36,919 nucleotides of DNA from Proteiniphilum sp. (GTDB lineage Bacteria; Bacteroidota; Bacteroidia; Bacteroidales; Dysgonomonadaceae). Below, in pieces: positions 1 through 8,865 of this stretch. The notes below the pieces were generated by a model. It was given only the letters and a program-made list of their open reading frames with translations. It searched no databases and was not told the DNA's origin. Location: assembly GCA_011620695.1 (NCBI GenBank), contig WOYT01000028.1:1-36919 (forward strand), read 5' to 3'. The stretch's first letter is position 1. The number at the start of each line of letters is the position of its first letter. Both the position numbers and the translations under genes were made by a program.

Positions 1-497
1 TAGGTTTTATGGTGTTGGACGCTTTTGCAAAAGCGTCCAATGCTGTTTTTGAGGAGCGACGTTACGGCTACGTGGCCGAGATGCGGTTGCGCAATAAGAT
101 GCTGATATTGCTCAAGCCCTCTACTTTTATGAACCTGAGCGGTAATGCTATTCGTTACTGGCTGCAGAAAGAGAAGATTGCCAATGAGCAACTGCTGGTG
201 GTGGTCGATGATCTGGCACTGCCTTTCGGCACGTTGCGTCTCAAGTCTAAGGGGAGTGATGCCGGTCACAACGGGTTGCGTCATATACAGGAGCTGATCG
301 GACCGAATTATCCGCGGTTGCGGTTTGGCATCGGCAATGATTTTCCCAGGGGTGCACAGGTGCAGTATGTGTTGGATGAATTTTCCCCGGAGGAAAAATT
401 GCTGTTGCCCGAGCGTATTGATACAGCGGTAGATATGATTCGCAGTTTTTGTCTGGCCGGTATCAACACAACGATGAATCAATACAATAACAAGTAA
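1..497 (+). CDS. pth: Peptidyl-tRNA hydrolase, 5' end cut by the window edge
   Basis: Releases tRNA from peptidyl-tRNA that has dropped off the ribosome; a cytosolic housekeeping enzyme. The frame is already open at base 3 and reads GFMVLD, which matches the interior of Pth (after the catalytic TRHN motif), so the ATG at 9 in the ORF track is internal. About 25 N-terminal residues, including the catalytic histidine, lie outside the window. Family signatures seen are [10 protein letters not shown] (tRNA-binding Asn), [10 protein letters not shown] (catalytic Asp) and the glycine-rich GSDAGHNGL. The C-terminus is complete. The S4-domain gene follows 11 bases downstream on the same strand, so the two are probably cotranscribed. 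Confidence 0.95.
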   Translation, partial: GFMVLDAFAKASNAVFEERRYGYVAEMRLRNKMLILLKPSTFMNLSGNAIRYWLQKEKIANEQLLVVVDDLALPFGTLRLKSKGSDAGHNGLRHIQELIGPNYPRLRFGIGNDFPRGAQVQYVLDEFSPEEKLLLPERIDTAVDMIRSFCLAGINTTMNQYNNK

Positions 498-508
498 GCT
501 GTAGGGCG

Positions 509-913
509 ATGGAAGAGGTGCGCATAGACAAATGGCTCTGGGCGGTACGTATCTTCAAGACGCGGACTGCCGCCTCTGAGGCCTGTAAGAAAGGACGGGT
601 GCTGATTGGTGAGACAGCGGTGAAGCCATCCAGGAACATACGTGCGGGGGAGGTGGTACAGGTGAGAAAACCACCCGTGACCTATTCTTTCAGGGTGTTG
701 GCCCTCGCCGAAAAACGGATGGGTGCCAGAATGGTGCCGCAATACATGGAGAATGTGACGCCGGAGGAGCAGTATGAGTTGCTGGAGATGAACCGGATCA
801 GTGGCTTCGTGGATCGGCAGCGCGGAACAGGACGACCCACGAAGAAAGAGCGGCGCGACCTGGATCAGTTTGCCGGGACCATTCCGGGTGATCTGTTCAA
901 CTGGGATGAGTAG
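509..913 (+). CDS. S4-domain RNA-binding protein, Hsp15/HslR-like
   Basis: 134 residues. An S4 RNA-binding domain occupies roughly residues 5-65 (RIDKWLWAVRIFKTRTAAS, then KKGRVLIGETAVKPS), followed by a basic C-terminal tail (GTGRPTKKERRDLDQF). This is the layout of the Hsp15 (HslR) family, which in E. coli binds stalled 50S subunits carrying nascent chains. The position directly after pth, another rescue-related gene, fits that role. The ATG at 509 gives the expected N-terminus. The gene ends only 12 bases before the 3' end of the convergent comB-like gene, and its terminator lies inside that gene's last codons. Family assignment is firm; the exact role in this organism is inferred. Confidence 0.88.
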   Translation: MEEVRIDKWLWAVRIFKTRTAASEACKKGRVLIGETAVKPSRNIRAGEVVQVRKPPVTYSFRVLALAEKRMGARMVPQYMENVTPEEQYELLEMNRISGFVDRQRGTGRPTKKERRDLDQFAGTIPGDLFNWDE

Positions 914-925
914 AGGGGAGCTGCC

Positions 926-1642
926 TTAAGGGCAGGCCCTTATTTTTTTCTCTGCAGGGTGGTAGAGGGGCACCACCGATAGGGTGTCGCAGCTCAGGCA
1001 GTAGGCTGCATCCTCCTCCGCGTTGTTGGCAATCAGCCGCGCATAATGGTCACTCTCTTTCAGAAATGTCAGCGGATCCTCTTTCACTTGTTGCCACAAC
1101 AACTGTGCCACCCGCACCGCATCTGAGCCGATGGTAACCTTCCCGCCAGCGGCGAGACGCTCCAGGAAAGCACCTCCGAAGAGCGTGTCCTCCAGGTTAA
1201 TCCGGTTGTTCCATCCCGCACAAAGGATCACAATCCGTTCTGCACGTTCCATGCAATGGCTAGCCAGTGCCCCGATATTGGAAAAGGAGCCGATCAGCAG
1301 CTCTCTGGCTGTTGCACCCTCCCGAATGGCCATGGTGCCGTTGGTGGTGGTGAAGACCACCTCCCTGCCCCGCACCCGTTCCGGTGTGTAGTCGAAGGGT
1401 GAGTTGCCGTAGTCGGCGAAGTCGCACTTGCGTGTCTGTCGTTCCGCTCCTACCAGGTAACCCTCTGCCTTGTACCGCTTTGCCTCATTGATCTCCGCAA
1501 CCGGAATGATTGCCGCAGCCCCGTTGTGCAGCATCTGGCACATGGTGGTGGTGGCACGAAAGATATCGACCACGATCACGGTGTCGTGATCCTGCCGGTA
1601 GTAGGGATAGAGTGCGGGAGAGAGAGCAATATCGACAATCAT
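926..1642 (-). CDS. comB: ComB-family 2-phosphosulfolactate phosphatase
   Basis: 238 residues from the chosen ATG. Family hallmarks are VVDIFRATTTM near the N-terminus, the segment FADYGNSPFDY, and VVFTTTNGTMAI in the middle. ComB removes phosphate from 2-phosphosulfolactate to give sulfolactate, a step of coenzyme M synthesis in methanogens. Many bacteria have homologues without that pathway, so the true substrate here is uncertain. The ORF track starts at a TTG at 1663, but that codon lies inside the -7 promoter box (1668-1661), so the ATG at 1642 is the sensible start and gives a leader of only about a dozen bases. The gene is divergent from maf and stands alone. No other coenzyme M or sulfonate gene is visible nearby. 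Confidence 0.85.
   Translation of the reverse strand: MIVDIALSPALYPYYRQDHDTVIVVDIFRATTTMCQMLHNGAAAIIPVAEINEAKRYKAEGYLVGAERQTRKCDFADYGNSPFDYTPERVRGREVVFTTTNGTMAIREGATARELLIGSFSNIGALASHCMERAERIVILCAGWNNRINLEDTLFGGAFLERLAAGGKVTIGSDAVRVAQLLWQQVKEDPLTFLKESDHYARLIANNAEEDAAYCLSCDTLSVVPLYHPAEKKIRACP
927..949 (+). terminator. Rho-independent terminator after the pth/S4 genes
   Basis: The stem TAAGGG/CCCTTA closes on the loop CAGG and is followed by seven T. It lies within the last codons of the convergent comB-like gene, so the same bases serve as coding sequence on one strand and terminator on the other. Confidence 0.75.
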
Positions 1643-1660
1643 ACTGTTGTTGTTTGACTG

Positions 1661-1692
1661 CAAAGATAGAAACGATTTGTCTCACTGCAAAA
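1661..1692 (-). promoter_or_regulatory. Bacteroidetes-type promoter of the comB-like gene
   Basis: On the minus strand, TTTTG (1692-1688) is followed by exactly 19 bases and TATCTTTG (1668-1661). This matches the -33 TTG / -7 TAnnTTTG consensus of Bacteroidetes. The transcript would start about 1655. Confidence 0.75.
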
Positions 1693-1773
1693 CAGAAGAG
1701 AAGAGCGGGGTTGGAACATCTCCCTGCTCTCTGAACGGGGCGAGATGATAACCCCGGATGCCATATTTTTTTG

Positions 1774-1781
1774 TATCTTTC
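1774..1781 (+). promoter_or_regulatory. Possible -7 box for maf
   Basis: TATCTTTC differs at one position from TAnnTTTG and lies about 46 bases before the maf ATG. No clear -33 element is visible 19 bases upstream, so the call is weak. Its position argues against the ORF-track start at 1758. Confidence 0.4.
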
Positions 1782-1826
1782 GGCCCGATAAAAAAACGCA
1801 GGAGAATTGATTGTAAACAGACAGAG

Positions 1827-2405
1827 ATGATGAGAATCACCCACTACAAGGTTATACTGGCATCTGCCTCGCCCAGAAGGCGCGAGCTACTCTCAGGCCT
1901 TGACCTGCCATATGAACTGCGCACCCTGCCCAACATTGATGAATCCTTTCCCGCTGATCTGCCACATGAGGCGGTGCCAGAGTATCTGGCACGCAAGAAA
2001 GCAGCAGGATACCTCGATACCTTGAAAGAGGATGAGCTGCTGATCACCGCAGACACGGTGGTGTTGCTCAATGGGTTGATCCTGGGCAAGCCGATCGACA
2101 GGGAGGAGGCCCGCCGGATGCTGCAGATGCTCTCCGGAGCACGGCACCGTGTCATCACCGGCGTTTGTCTCACCTCTGTCGCAAAAGATGTGACCTTTTC
2201 CGACACTGCCTGGGTCACCTTTGGTTGCCTCACTGATGAAGAGATTGACTATTATCTGGATAGCTACAGCCCGATGGATAAGGCGGGGGCCTATGGCGTA
2301 CAGGAGTGGATAGGCTATGTGGGGGTGGAGAAGATCGAGGGCTCCTATTTCAACGTGATGGGGTTTCCCATCTACAAAGTGTACCGCGAGCTGAAAAGGT
2401 TTTAA
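1827..2405 (+). CDS. maf: Maf-family nucleoside triphosphate pyrophosphatase
   Basis: 192 residues from ATG 1827; a second ATG follows at once at 1830. Maf proteins hydrolyse non-canonical or modified nucleoside triphosphates such as dTTP/UTP or m7GTP to monophosphates. Signatures are ILASASPRRRELLSGL at the N-terminus, the central ITADTVVLLNG with GKP, and YSPMDKAGAYGVQEW near the C-terminus. The ORF-track start at 1758 would add a non-conserved stretch overlapping a probable promoter, while the start used here gives the usual family length (about 190). Which Maf substrate class applies is not clear from sequence alone. Confidence 0.92.
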   Translation: MMRITHYKVILASASPRRRELLSGLDLPYELRTLPNIDESFPADLPHEAVPEYLARKKAAGYLDTLKEDELLITADTVVLLNGLILGKPIDREEARRMLQMLSGARHRVITGVCLTSVAKDVTFSDTAWVTFGCLTDEEIDYYLDSYSPMDKAGAYGVQEWIGYVGVEKIEGSYFNVMGFPIYKVYRELKRF

Positions 2406-2449
2406 GGGAGAAATGAGGCAGGATGTATCCCCCAAAAAAAATAATCTTC

Positions 2450-2457
2450 TATCTTTG
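2450..2457 (+). promoter_or_regulatory. -7 box of the aspartate kinase gene
   Basis: TATCTTTG, a perfect match to TAnnTTTG, lies 40 bases before the ATG of the aspartokinase gene in the AT-rich gap after maf. A -33 element is not obvious. Confidence 0.55.
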
Positions 2458-2497
2458 TCCATTGATTCATTGACAAGCAATAACTGATCATCATCCC

Positions 2498-3895
2498 ATG
2501 CTTACAGTAGAAAAAATCGGCGGGACCTCCATGTCCCAGTTTCAGGACGTATTGCAGAACATCATCCTGGGAAACAGAAAGAGAGACCAACTCTATAACC
2601 GCATCTTTGTGGTGTCGGCCTACAACAACGTGACCAACTGGCTGCTGGAACATAAGAAGACCGGTGAGCCGGGCATCTACAATAAATTTCTCAACGGTGA
2701 GGATTACAGCAGTGCCCTCGATTCGTTTTGCCAGCGTCTGCTACTCATCAATGACGGTTTCGCGGATATCGGGCTGGATCTCAAGGAGGCGCGCGACTTT
2801 ATCCGCTTTCGCGTGGATCAGGCCAAAACGGTGCTTTACAGCCTTGGAAAGGTGCTGGCCTCCGGTTATGTGAACCGCACCGATATCCACCTTGCAGCAC
2901 GAGAGATCCTGGCCTCCATCGGTGAGGCTCACTCCGGCTGGAACTCGGTCAATATCCTCAACAACAATGGCATCAACGCCCGCTTTATCGATCTTTGCGG
3001 GTTCAACGATAACGAGCCGCTGACAATCGATCAGCGGATCCATAAAGAGTTCAGCGGCATCGACTTCAGCAGCGTGCTTTGTTTGGCTACCGGCTACACC
3101 AAGGGGACGGAGGGCATCATGCGGGCTTTTGACCGTGGATATAGTGAGGTTACTTTCAGCAAGATTGCAGTGGAGGTGAAAGCGCAGGAGGCGGTGATCC
3201 ATAAGGAGTTTCATCTTTCGAGTGCCGATCCCAAGATTGTGGGGGTGGGAAACAGCATTCCTGTGGGGCACACCAATTATGTGATTGCCGACCAGCTGGC
3301 TGATATAGGCATGGAGGCGATTCACCCCAAGGCAGCCAAACCACTGGAGCTTGCCGGCATTGATATCCGCATCAAGAACACCTTTGAACCGGAGCATCCG
3401 GGGACGCTTATCTCGCACGACTACATATCCCCTGAGCCACGGGTGGAGATAGTCTCCGGCTCCCGTAAGGTGATCGCCATTGAGGTGCACGATCCCATGA
3501 TGGTGGGCGAAGTGGGCTTCGACGGTCAGATCATGAACTATTTCGTGAAGTATGGGGTGAGCTACATCCTGAAATCGACCAACGCCAACTCCATCACCAT
3601 GGTGGTGTGGGACAACGAGAAGAGTCTGCAGCTGATCAGGCAGCTCAAAGAGGTATTCTATCAGGTGAAAGCAGAGCCAATGGCCATTGTCTGTGCAATG
3701 GGTACCAACATCGCCCTGCCTGGTTTCCTCTATCAGGCTGCTAAAGCCTTATATGAGAAAGGAATCAACGTAGAGAGCTTTGCTCAGTCGCTCATGCAGA
3801 TAAATATGCAATTTGTGATTCGGCGCGAGCATTATGAAGATGCGGTGATTGCCCTTAATGACGCGCTCTGCAAGAAGAGAGAGATCGCTCTCTAA
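2498..3895 (+). CDS. Aspartate kinase, resembling the ectoine-associated Ask_Ect type
   Basis: 465 residues, monofunctional. Aspartate kinase makes 4-phospho-L-aspartate, the entry to lysine, threonine, methionine and diaminopimelate. The N-terminus VEKIGGTSM is the aspartokinase KxGGTS nucleotide-binding motif, followed by IFVVSAYNNVTNWLLEHKK. The central RGYSEVTF and VIHKEFHLSSADPK carry the catalytic and aspartate-binding part. Residues from about 320 onward (VEIVSGSRKVIAIEVHD, then MAIVCAMGTNIA) are two ACT-type regulatory domains. From memory, these segments match the Ask_Ect aspartokinases found in ectoine operons more closely than LysC or ThrA. No homoserine dehydrogenase domain and no ectoine gene is present nearby. 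The gene stands alone, convergent with hflX. Confidence 0.9.
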   Translation: MLTVEKIGGTSMSQFQDVLQNIILGNRKRDQLYNRIFVVSAYNNVTNWLLEHKKTGEPGIYNKFLNGEDYSSALDSFCQRLLLINDGFADIGLDLKEARDFIRFRVDQAKTVLYSLGKVLASGYVNRTDIHLAAREILASIGEAHSGWNSVNILNNNGINARFIDLCGFNDNEPLTIDQRIHKEFSGIDFSSVLCLATGYTKGTEGIMRAFDRGYSEVTFSKIAVEVKAQEAVIHKEFHLSSADPKIVGVGNSIPVGHTNYVIADQLADIGMEAIHPKAAKPLELAGIDIRIKNTFEPEHPGTLISHDYISPEPRVEIVSGSRKVIAIEVHDPMMVGEVGFDGQIMNYFVKYGVSYILKSTNANSITMVVWDNEKSLQLIRQLKEVFYQVKAEPMAIVCAMGTNIALPGFLYQAAKALYEKGINVESFAQSLMQINMQFVIRREHYEDAVIALNDALCKKREIAL

Positions 3896-3934
3896 CGCAA
3901 AGTCGATACCCTTCTGAAAGGTGAAGCAGACCCG

Positions 3935-5158
3935 TTACTCCTCTTCATAGGTTTGATATAGAAAATCGTTGTAGGGGAAACGGGTGATGTGAATCTCTTT
4001 CACCTTTTCATAAATGAGCTGCTTGAGTGCATCGATGTTCTCTTTCTCCTTTGCCGAGATGAAGATGCAGTTATCCCTGATCCTGTTTATCCAGGTTTGC
4101 TTCAGCTCCTCCAGTGAGTAGTGTTCTCGTTTTTTCGGCGTGAGGTCATCCTCCTCTTTCACCACATGCGAGAACGCATCGATCTTGTTGAATACCAGGA
4201 TTACCGGTTTCTCGGTGTCATCGATCTCATGAAGGGTCTTCTCAACCACCTCTATCTGTTCCTCAAACGCGGGATGGGAGATGTCCACCACGTGCAGGAG
4301 GATGTCGGCTTCACGCACCTCGTCGAGTGTGGACTTGAATGACTCAATCAGATGAGTGGGCAGCTTGCGGATGAAACCCACCGTGTCGGTCAGCAGGAAA
4401 GGGAGATTCTCGATGGTCACCTTGCGCACCGTGGTGTCGAGCGTGGCGAAGAGCTTGTTCTCGGCGAAGACATCGCTTTTGCTGAGCAGCGTCATCAGCG
4501 TCGATTTACCCACGTTGGTATAGCCAACCAGCGCCACGCGTACCAGCTTACCCCTGTTCTTGCGTTGCACCGCTTTCTGCCTGTCGATATCTTTCAGCTC
4601 CTGCTTGAGGTGTGCAATCTTATCGAGGATGATGCGCCGGTCGGTCTCCAGCTGCGTCTCCCCCGGACCGCGCATGATGGTGCCTCCACCACCGCGCTGC
4701 CTCTCCAGGTGGGTCCACATGCGGGTGAGGCGTGGCAGGAGGTACTGATATTGCGCCAGCTCCACCTGTGCCTTGGCGTGTGCGGTCTGTGCCCGCATGG
4801 CGAAGATGTCGAGGATCAGGCTGGTGCGGTCCATGATGCGGATATTCAGCTCTTTCTCGATGTTGCGGATCTGTTTGGCGGAGAGCTCATCGTCGAAGAT
4901 CACCACCCCCACCTCATTCTCCTCATCTTTCACATATTCCTCTATCTCCTGCAGCTTCCCCTTGCCAACGAAAGTGACAGGGTTGGGCATCTCCAGGTGT
5001 TGCAGAAAGCGCTTACCCGGTACCAGTCCGGCCGTCTCGGCCAGGAATGCCAGCTCATCGAGGTATTCCTTTGCCTTCTCCTCATTCTGCTCCGGGGTGA
5101 CGAGTCCCACCAGCAGGGCGGTTTCACTTTTTATTTCGTTGGTAATGAAGTCTTTCAT
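3935..5158 (-). CDS. hflX: Ribosome-associated GTPase HflX
   Basis: 407 residues. HflX binds the 50S subunit and splits stalled ribosomes under stress. The N-terminal HflX domain (about 1-200) includes a glycine-rich GGGGTIMRGPGETQLETDRR segment. The GTPase domain shows G1 GYTNVGKST (212-220), G3 DTVGF and G4 NKID, with FISAKEKEN as G5 region. An insertion of charged residues (VVKEEDDLTPKKREHYSLEE) lies between G4 and G5. The ATG at 5158 gives a normal start. The gene lies downstream of the small barrel-protein gene, about 90 bases after its stop, so it may be cotranscribed with it or have its own promoter; no -7 box stands out. Confidence 0.95.
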   Translation of the reverse strand: MKDFITNEIKSETALLVGLVTPEQNEEKAKEYLDELAFLAETAGLVPGKRFLQHLEMPNPVTFVGKGKLQEIEEYVKDEENEVGVVIFDDELSAKQIRNIEKELNIRIMDRTSLILDIFAMRAQTAHAKAQVELAQYQYLLPRLTRMWTHLERQRGGGGTIMRGPGETQLETDRRIILDKIAHLKQELKDIDRQKAVQRKNRGKLVRVALVGYTNVGKSTLMTLLSKSDVFAENKLFATLDTTVRKVTIENLPFLLTDTVGFIRKLPTHLIESFKSTLDEVREADILLHVVDISHPAFEEQIEVVEKTLHEIDDTEKPVILVFNKIDAFSHVVKEEDDLTPKKREHYSLEELKQTWINRIRDNCIFISAKEKENIDALKQLIYEKVKEIHITRFPYNDFLYQTYEEE

Positions 5159-5248
5159 AATTGAAAAATTGAATTTGAAGTAAAGGGATGATGGTCGCTG
5201 TTGCCGGAGCCGCCGAGGCCGGCCTGCTCATGGAGGGTTCTCATCATC

Positions 5249-5746
5249 TTAGAACCAGAAGCCGAAACCGGCGGTTAAAAGCAGCTGGGAATAATCATTG
5301 ATAAACTGATATTTCAGTTCGAGATTGGCCCTGACACGGTAACTGATGTCATGCTGGAAGCCTAATCCCAGGCTTGCTCCCAGCCGGTGGTTGGTATGCT
5401 CCTCCATTGCTATCGCACCGGCAGCCGTCGGATCATAGTGCCAGTTGGAGTAGTGGACGCCCGCCAGCGGGTAGAGCGACGCGGCATAGCTGAGGGGCAG
5501 GATGTAGTGCAGATCGGTCTCTGCCATCCAGAGACCCTCACCCTTCCTTTCAAGGAAACGGGTGTAAGAGGGCACAAAGCGCAGGTTATTGGTCAGGTAA
5601 TAGTGGAGATGTACCCCCGCACCGGGACGTTCCGCAGCCGATGCATATCCTGCATGGACTCCCACACCCCATGTGCCTTCAAATTGGGCATGCAGTGTTG
5701 ATATTGAACAGATCAGTGAGATCAGCAAAACCAATCTTTTAACCAT
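5249..5746 (-). CDS. Small outer-membrane beta-barrel protein
   Basis: 165 residues from ATG 5746. The first 20 or so residues are a signal peptide (KRLVLLISLICSISTLHAQ) with a likely cut after A-Q of LHAQ. The rest alternates polar and hydrophobic residues with many aromatics, for example LRFVPSYTRFLERKGEGLW, and ends in FGFWF, a C-terminal aromatic typical of outer-membrane barrels. The length suggests an eight-strand barrel. The ORF-track start at 5788 runs through the probable -7 box, so the start after it is preferred. No specific function can be assigned. It lies between mnmA and hflX on the same strand. Confidence 0.75.
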   Translation of the reverse strand: MVKRLVLLISLICSISTLHAQFEGTWGVGVHAGYASAAERPGAGVHLHYYLTNNLRFVPSYTRFLERKGEGLWMAETDLHYILPLSYAASLYPLAGVHYSNWHYDPTAAGAIAMEEHTNHRLGASLGLGFQHDISYRVRANLELKYQFINDYSQLLLTAGFGFWF

Positions 5747-5770
5747 ATGTGACCGTTTTATCATTCTTCG

Positions 5771-5778
5771 CAAAGATA
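5771..5778 (-). promoter_or_regulatory. -7 box of the small barrel-protein gene
   Basis: On the minus strand TATCTTTG (5778-5771) matches TAnnTTTG and lies 24 bases before the chosen ATG. No convincing -33 element is seen at 19-base spacing. Confidence 0.55.
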
Positions 5779-5804
5779 ACGAAATCAATGAAAAGATGCA
5801 TCAT

Positions 5805-6869
5805 CTAAATAATCATGCCACTACCCAGGCAGAGACGGCAGTCGCGGTCATAGACCACGCCAAACTGGCCGGCGGCGATGCCCTGTACCGGTACCTCCGA
5901 CTCGATGCGATAGAGATCGCCGATGCGGCTGATCCTGCCCCTGGTGAACTCGGGCGTATGGCGTATCTTGAAAGTGATCTCTTTCTCACCGGTGAAATCA
6001 CCCCAGATGTCCCTGGTGATGAAGTCAAAACCCTGCAGGTTGATCACCTCACCGTATTGGTGACGGGTGTCATACCCTTTTGAGACGTAAACGATGTTGC
6101 GATTCACATCTTTCCTGATCACGAACCAGGGTCCGCCGCTCAGTCCCAGCCCTTTCCGCTGGCCGATGGTGTGGAACCAGTACCCCTGGTGCTTCCCCAG
6201 GATATTGCCGGTCTCCAGCTCAACAATCAACCCCTCTTTCCTTCCCAGGTAGCGCTCGATGAACTCATTGTAGTTCACTTTTCCCAGGAAACAGATCCCC
6301 TGACTGTCCTTGCGCTGTGCCGAAGGCAGCTGCTGCTCCGTGGCGATGGCGCGCACCTCCGATTTAAGCAGGTCGCCAATCGGGAACATCAGCCTGGAGA
6401 CCTGCACATAGCTGATCTGCCCCAGGAAATAGGTCTGGTCTTTCACCTTGTCCTTCGCCGTGGAGAGCCAGGTAAGACCTTCCTTCTCGGTGGTAGTGGC
6501 ATAATGGCCTGTGGCAATCCGGTCGAACTGGTGGCCCCATTTCTGCTCAAAGACACCGAACTTGATCAGCTTGTTGCACATCATATCGGGGTTGGGGGTC
6601 AGTCCCCGCTTTACGGAATCGATGGTGTAACGCACCACGCTGTCCCAGTACTCCTCATGCAGGGAGACGATCTCCATCCTGCAGCCATACTTCTTCGCGA
6701 TGAAGGAGACAATCTCAATGTCCTCCTCGGAAGGACAATCGATGTATCCATCCTTGTCCTCCATCCCAATCTTTATGTAGTAGATGACCGGATCGTGGCC
6801 CATCTCTTTCAGGCGGTGCACCACTACCGAGCTGTCCACCCCACCTGAAACCAAAGCAGCTATCTCCAT
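5805..6869 (-). CDS. mnmA: tRNA-specific 2-thiouridylase MnmA
   Basis: 354 residues. Adds sulfur to U34 of tRNA Lys/Glu/Gln, using ATP and sulfur relayed from a cysteine desulfurase. The PP-loop SGGVDSSV is at the very N-terminus. The two catalytic cysteines sit in [13 protein letters not shown] and [11 protein letters not shown]. The C-terminal beta-barrel region contains [20 protein letters not shown]. The ORF-track start at 7019 adds 50 residues that run through a promoter-like TACCTTTG (6897-6890); the ATG at 6869 places the PP-loop where family members have it. Transcribed alone or with the barrel-protein gene downstream, which also has its own -7 box. Confidence 0.95.
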   Translation of the reverse strand: MEIAALVSGGVDSSVVVHRLKEMGHDPVIYYIKIGMEDKDGYIDCPSEEDIEIVSFIAKKYGCRMEIVSLHEEYWDSVVRYTIDSVKRGLTPNPDMMCNKLIKFGVFEQKWGHQFDRIATGHYATTTEKEGLTWLSTAKDKVKDQTYFLGQISYVQVSRLMFPIGDLLKSEVRAIATEQQLPSAQRKDSQGICFLGKVNYNEFIERYLGRKEGLIVELETGNILGKHQGYWFHTIGQRKGLGLSGGPWFVIRKDVNRNIVYVSKGYDTRHQYGEVINLQGFDFITRDIWGDFTGEKEITFKIRHTPEFTRGRISRIGDLYRIESEVPVQGIAAGQFGVVYDRDCRLCLGSGMII

Positions 6870-6889
6870 TGTTGGTTGGTTTTGAACTG

Positions 6890-6897
6890 CAAAGGTA
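6890..6897 (-). promoter_or_regulatory. -7 box of mnmA
   Basis: Minus-strand TACCTTTG followed by CAGTTC, 20 bases before the mnmA ATG. The -33 region is AT-rich but lacks a clear TTG. Confidence 0.55.
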
Positions 6898-7131
6898 CGA
6901 ATAAGAATCGAATTGGCTGGTATGCTCCATGAACGGGTTGATGATCTTTTAACCCGTAAAATAATCGAAACAACAAAAAATAATATTACCTTTACAACTC
7001 CGGAATAGAGTGCGGTCAAGCATCTAATTGCCGGGACGGGTGAGGGTGGTGTCCGGGAAACGGATCTGCCTCCTCCCCCCTTTCCCCGAAGCAGATTCGG
7101 GCCATGAGAGATAAAGAAAAAAACGATATAA

Positions 7132-8847
7132 ATGACTTACAGATGGAATTATTCAAACCTTTCACCCGATCAAAAAAAGATAACAAATGAATTAGCGAAA
7201 GAATTAGATTTACATCCCGTACTTGTTGAGTTGCTCGTAAAAAAGGGAATAGAGCGTGTCGAAGAGGCAGATAAGTTTCTGCACCCCAGTCTGGAGGATC
7301 TGCACGATCCCTTTCTCTTACCCGATATGGACAAAGCCATCCGCCGCATCGAAAAGGCACTGGGCAACAAGGAGCGGATCCTGATCTACGGGGATTATGA
7401 TGTAGATGGTACCACAGCTGTTTCACTGGTGTACAAATTCTTTCGTGGGATCACCAACAATATTGATTATTATATTCCTGACCGGTACGATGAAGGGTAT
7501 GGCATTTCGTTTCAGGGAATCGATTATGCCGTGAAAACGGGTGTAAAGCTCATTATTTCTCTCGATTGCGGCATCAAGGCGGTAAGCAAGGTTGCCTATG
7601 CCAAGGAACAGGGCATCGATTTTATTATCTGTGACCACCATATGCCGGACGAGACACTGCCGGATGCGGTGGCCGTGGTCGATGCCAAGCGGCTCGACTC
7701 GGTCTATCCCTACAATGACCTCTCCGGTTGCGGTGTGGGTTTCAAGCTGGTGCATGCCTTCTCGCAACGCAACGGCTACCCATTCTCCGATATCGAACCG
7801 CTGCTGGACCTGGTAGCGGTGAGCATTGCTTCCGACATCGTCCCGCTCACGGGTGAGAACCGGGTGATGATTCACTACGGGTTAAAGCAGCTCAACTCCA
7901 ACCCCAGTTTCGGTCTGAGAGGTATCATCGAGATCTGCGGGTTACAACGCAAACAGATCACTGTGAATGATATTGTCTTTAAGATTGGTCCGCGCATCAA
8001 TGCATCCGGCCGGATGATGAATGGCAAGGAAGCGGTGGATCTGATGTTGGCCGGCGACATGACTGCAGCCCGTGAGAAAAGCAAGAACATCGACAAGTAT
8101 AACGAAGACCGTCGGGAGCTGGACAAGCGCATCACCGACGAGGCGATCGAGTATATTAACAACTATATCGATATTAAAAACCTGAAGAGCATCGTGCTCT
8201 ACCAGGAGAACTGGCACAAGGGCATCGTGGGCATCGTGGCTTCACGCCTGACTGAGCGATATTACCGCCCGGCGGTGGTGCTGACCAAGTCGAACGGCAT
8301 GATCTCCGGCTCGGCGCGTTCCGTCCCCGGCTATGATGTGTACAAGGCGATTGAGGCATGCCGCGACATACTGGAGAACTTCGGCGGTCATATGTATGCC
8401 GCTGGGCTCACCTTGAAGGAGGAGCATCTGAATGAGTTCACCGAACGGTTCAACAGCCTCTCTTTCGATGGCATCGAGCCGCGGATGATGCTGCCCCAGA
8501 TCACGATCGATGCGGAGATCTCCCTGTCGCAGATTACCCCCCCCTTTCTCGAAGGACTCAAGCTGTTCAATCCTTTTGGACCGGAGAATGAGAATCCGAT
8601 CTTCCTCAGCAGGAACGTCTATGATGCTGGTAACAGCAAGCTGGTGGGCAAGGGCCTCAGGCATATCAAGCTGGAGTTGAAAGACCAGACCAGGGAGACG
8701 CCCATACCGGCTATCGCTTTCTGTCAACAGGATTTCTTTCAAAAGATCAAGGCGGGAGAGCCGGTAGATATCTGCTATACCATTGAGGAGAATACGCATG
8801 GCAGCCGCTCCTTCACGCAGCTGCTGATCAAGGATATACGAGGTTAA
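7132..8847 (+). CDS. recJ: Single-stranded-DNA-specific exonuclease RecJ
   Basis: 571 residues. 5'-3' exonuclease on single-stranded DNA used in recombinational and mismatch repair. DHH phosphoesterase motifs are present in order: [13 protein letters not shown] (about residue 85), SLDCGIK, and CDHHMPDE (the DHH triad). The DHHA1 domain contains [10 protein letters not shown] and the GSARSV...FGGHMYAAG signature. The OB-fold C-terminal part is also present. An in-frame TAA lies directly before the ATG, so the start cannot be further upstream. recQ begins 18 bases after the stop, so the two repair genes form an operon. RecJ is commonly partnered with RecQ in resection, which fits. Confidence 0.95.
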   Translation: MTYRWNYSNLSPDQKKITNELAKELDLHPVLVELLVKKGIERVEEADKFLHPSLEDLHDPFLLPDMDKAIRRIEKALGNKERILIYGDYDVDGTTAVSLVYKFFRGITNNIDYYIPDRYDEGYGISFQGIDYAVKTGVKLIISLDCGIKAVSKVAYAKEQGIDFIICDHHMPDETLPDAVAVVDAKRLDSVYPYNDLSGCGVGFKLVHAFSQRNGYPFSDIEPLLDLVAVSIASDIVPLTGENRVMIHYGLKQLNSNPSFGLRGIIEICGLQRKQITVNDIVFKIGPRINASGRMMNGKEAVDLMLAGDMTAAREKSKNIDKYNEDRRELDKRITDEAIEYINNYIDIKNLKSIVLYQENWHKGIVGIVASRLTERYYRPAVVLTKSNGMISGSARSVPGYDVYKAIEACRDILENFGGHMYAAGLTLKEEHLNEFTERFNSLSFDGIEPRMMLPQITIDAEISLSQITPPFLEGLKLFNPFGPENENPIFLSRNVYDAGNSKLVGKGLRHIKLELKDQTRETPIPAIAFCQQDFFQKIKAGEPVDICYTIEENTHGSRSFTQLLIKDIRG

Positions 8848-8865
8848 CAAAACAATCGTTTGCCT

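Noticed and set aside
4352-5164. 270-residue plus-strand ORF opposite hflX
   Set aside because: Antisense to an intact hflX with all GTPase motifs; no domain in the antisense translation.
6171-6848. 225-residue plus-strand ORF opposite mnmA
   Set aside because: Antisense shadow of mnmA with no family signature.
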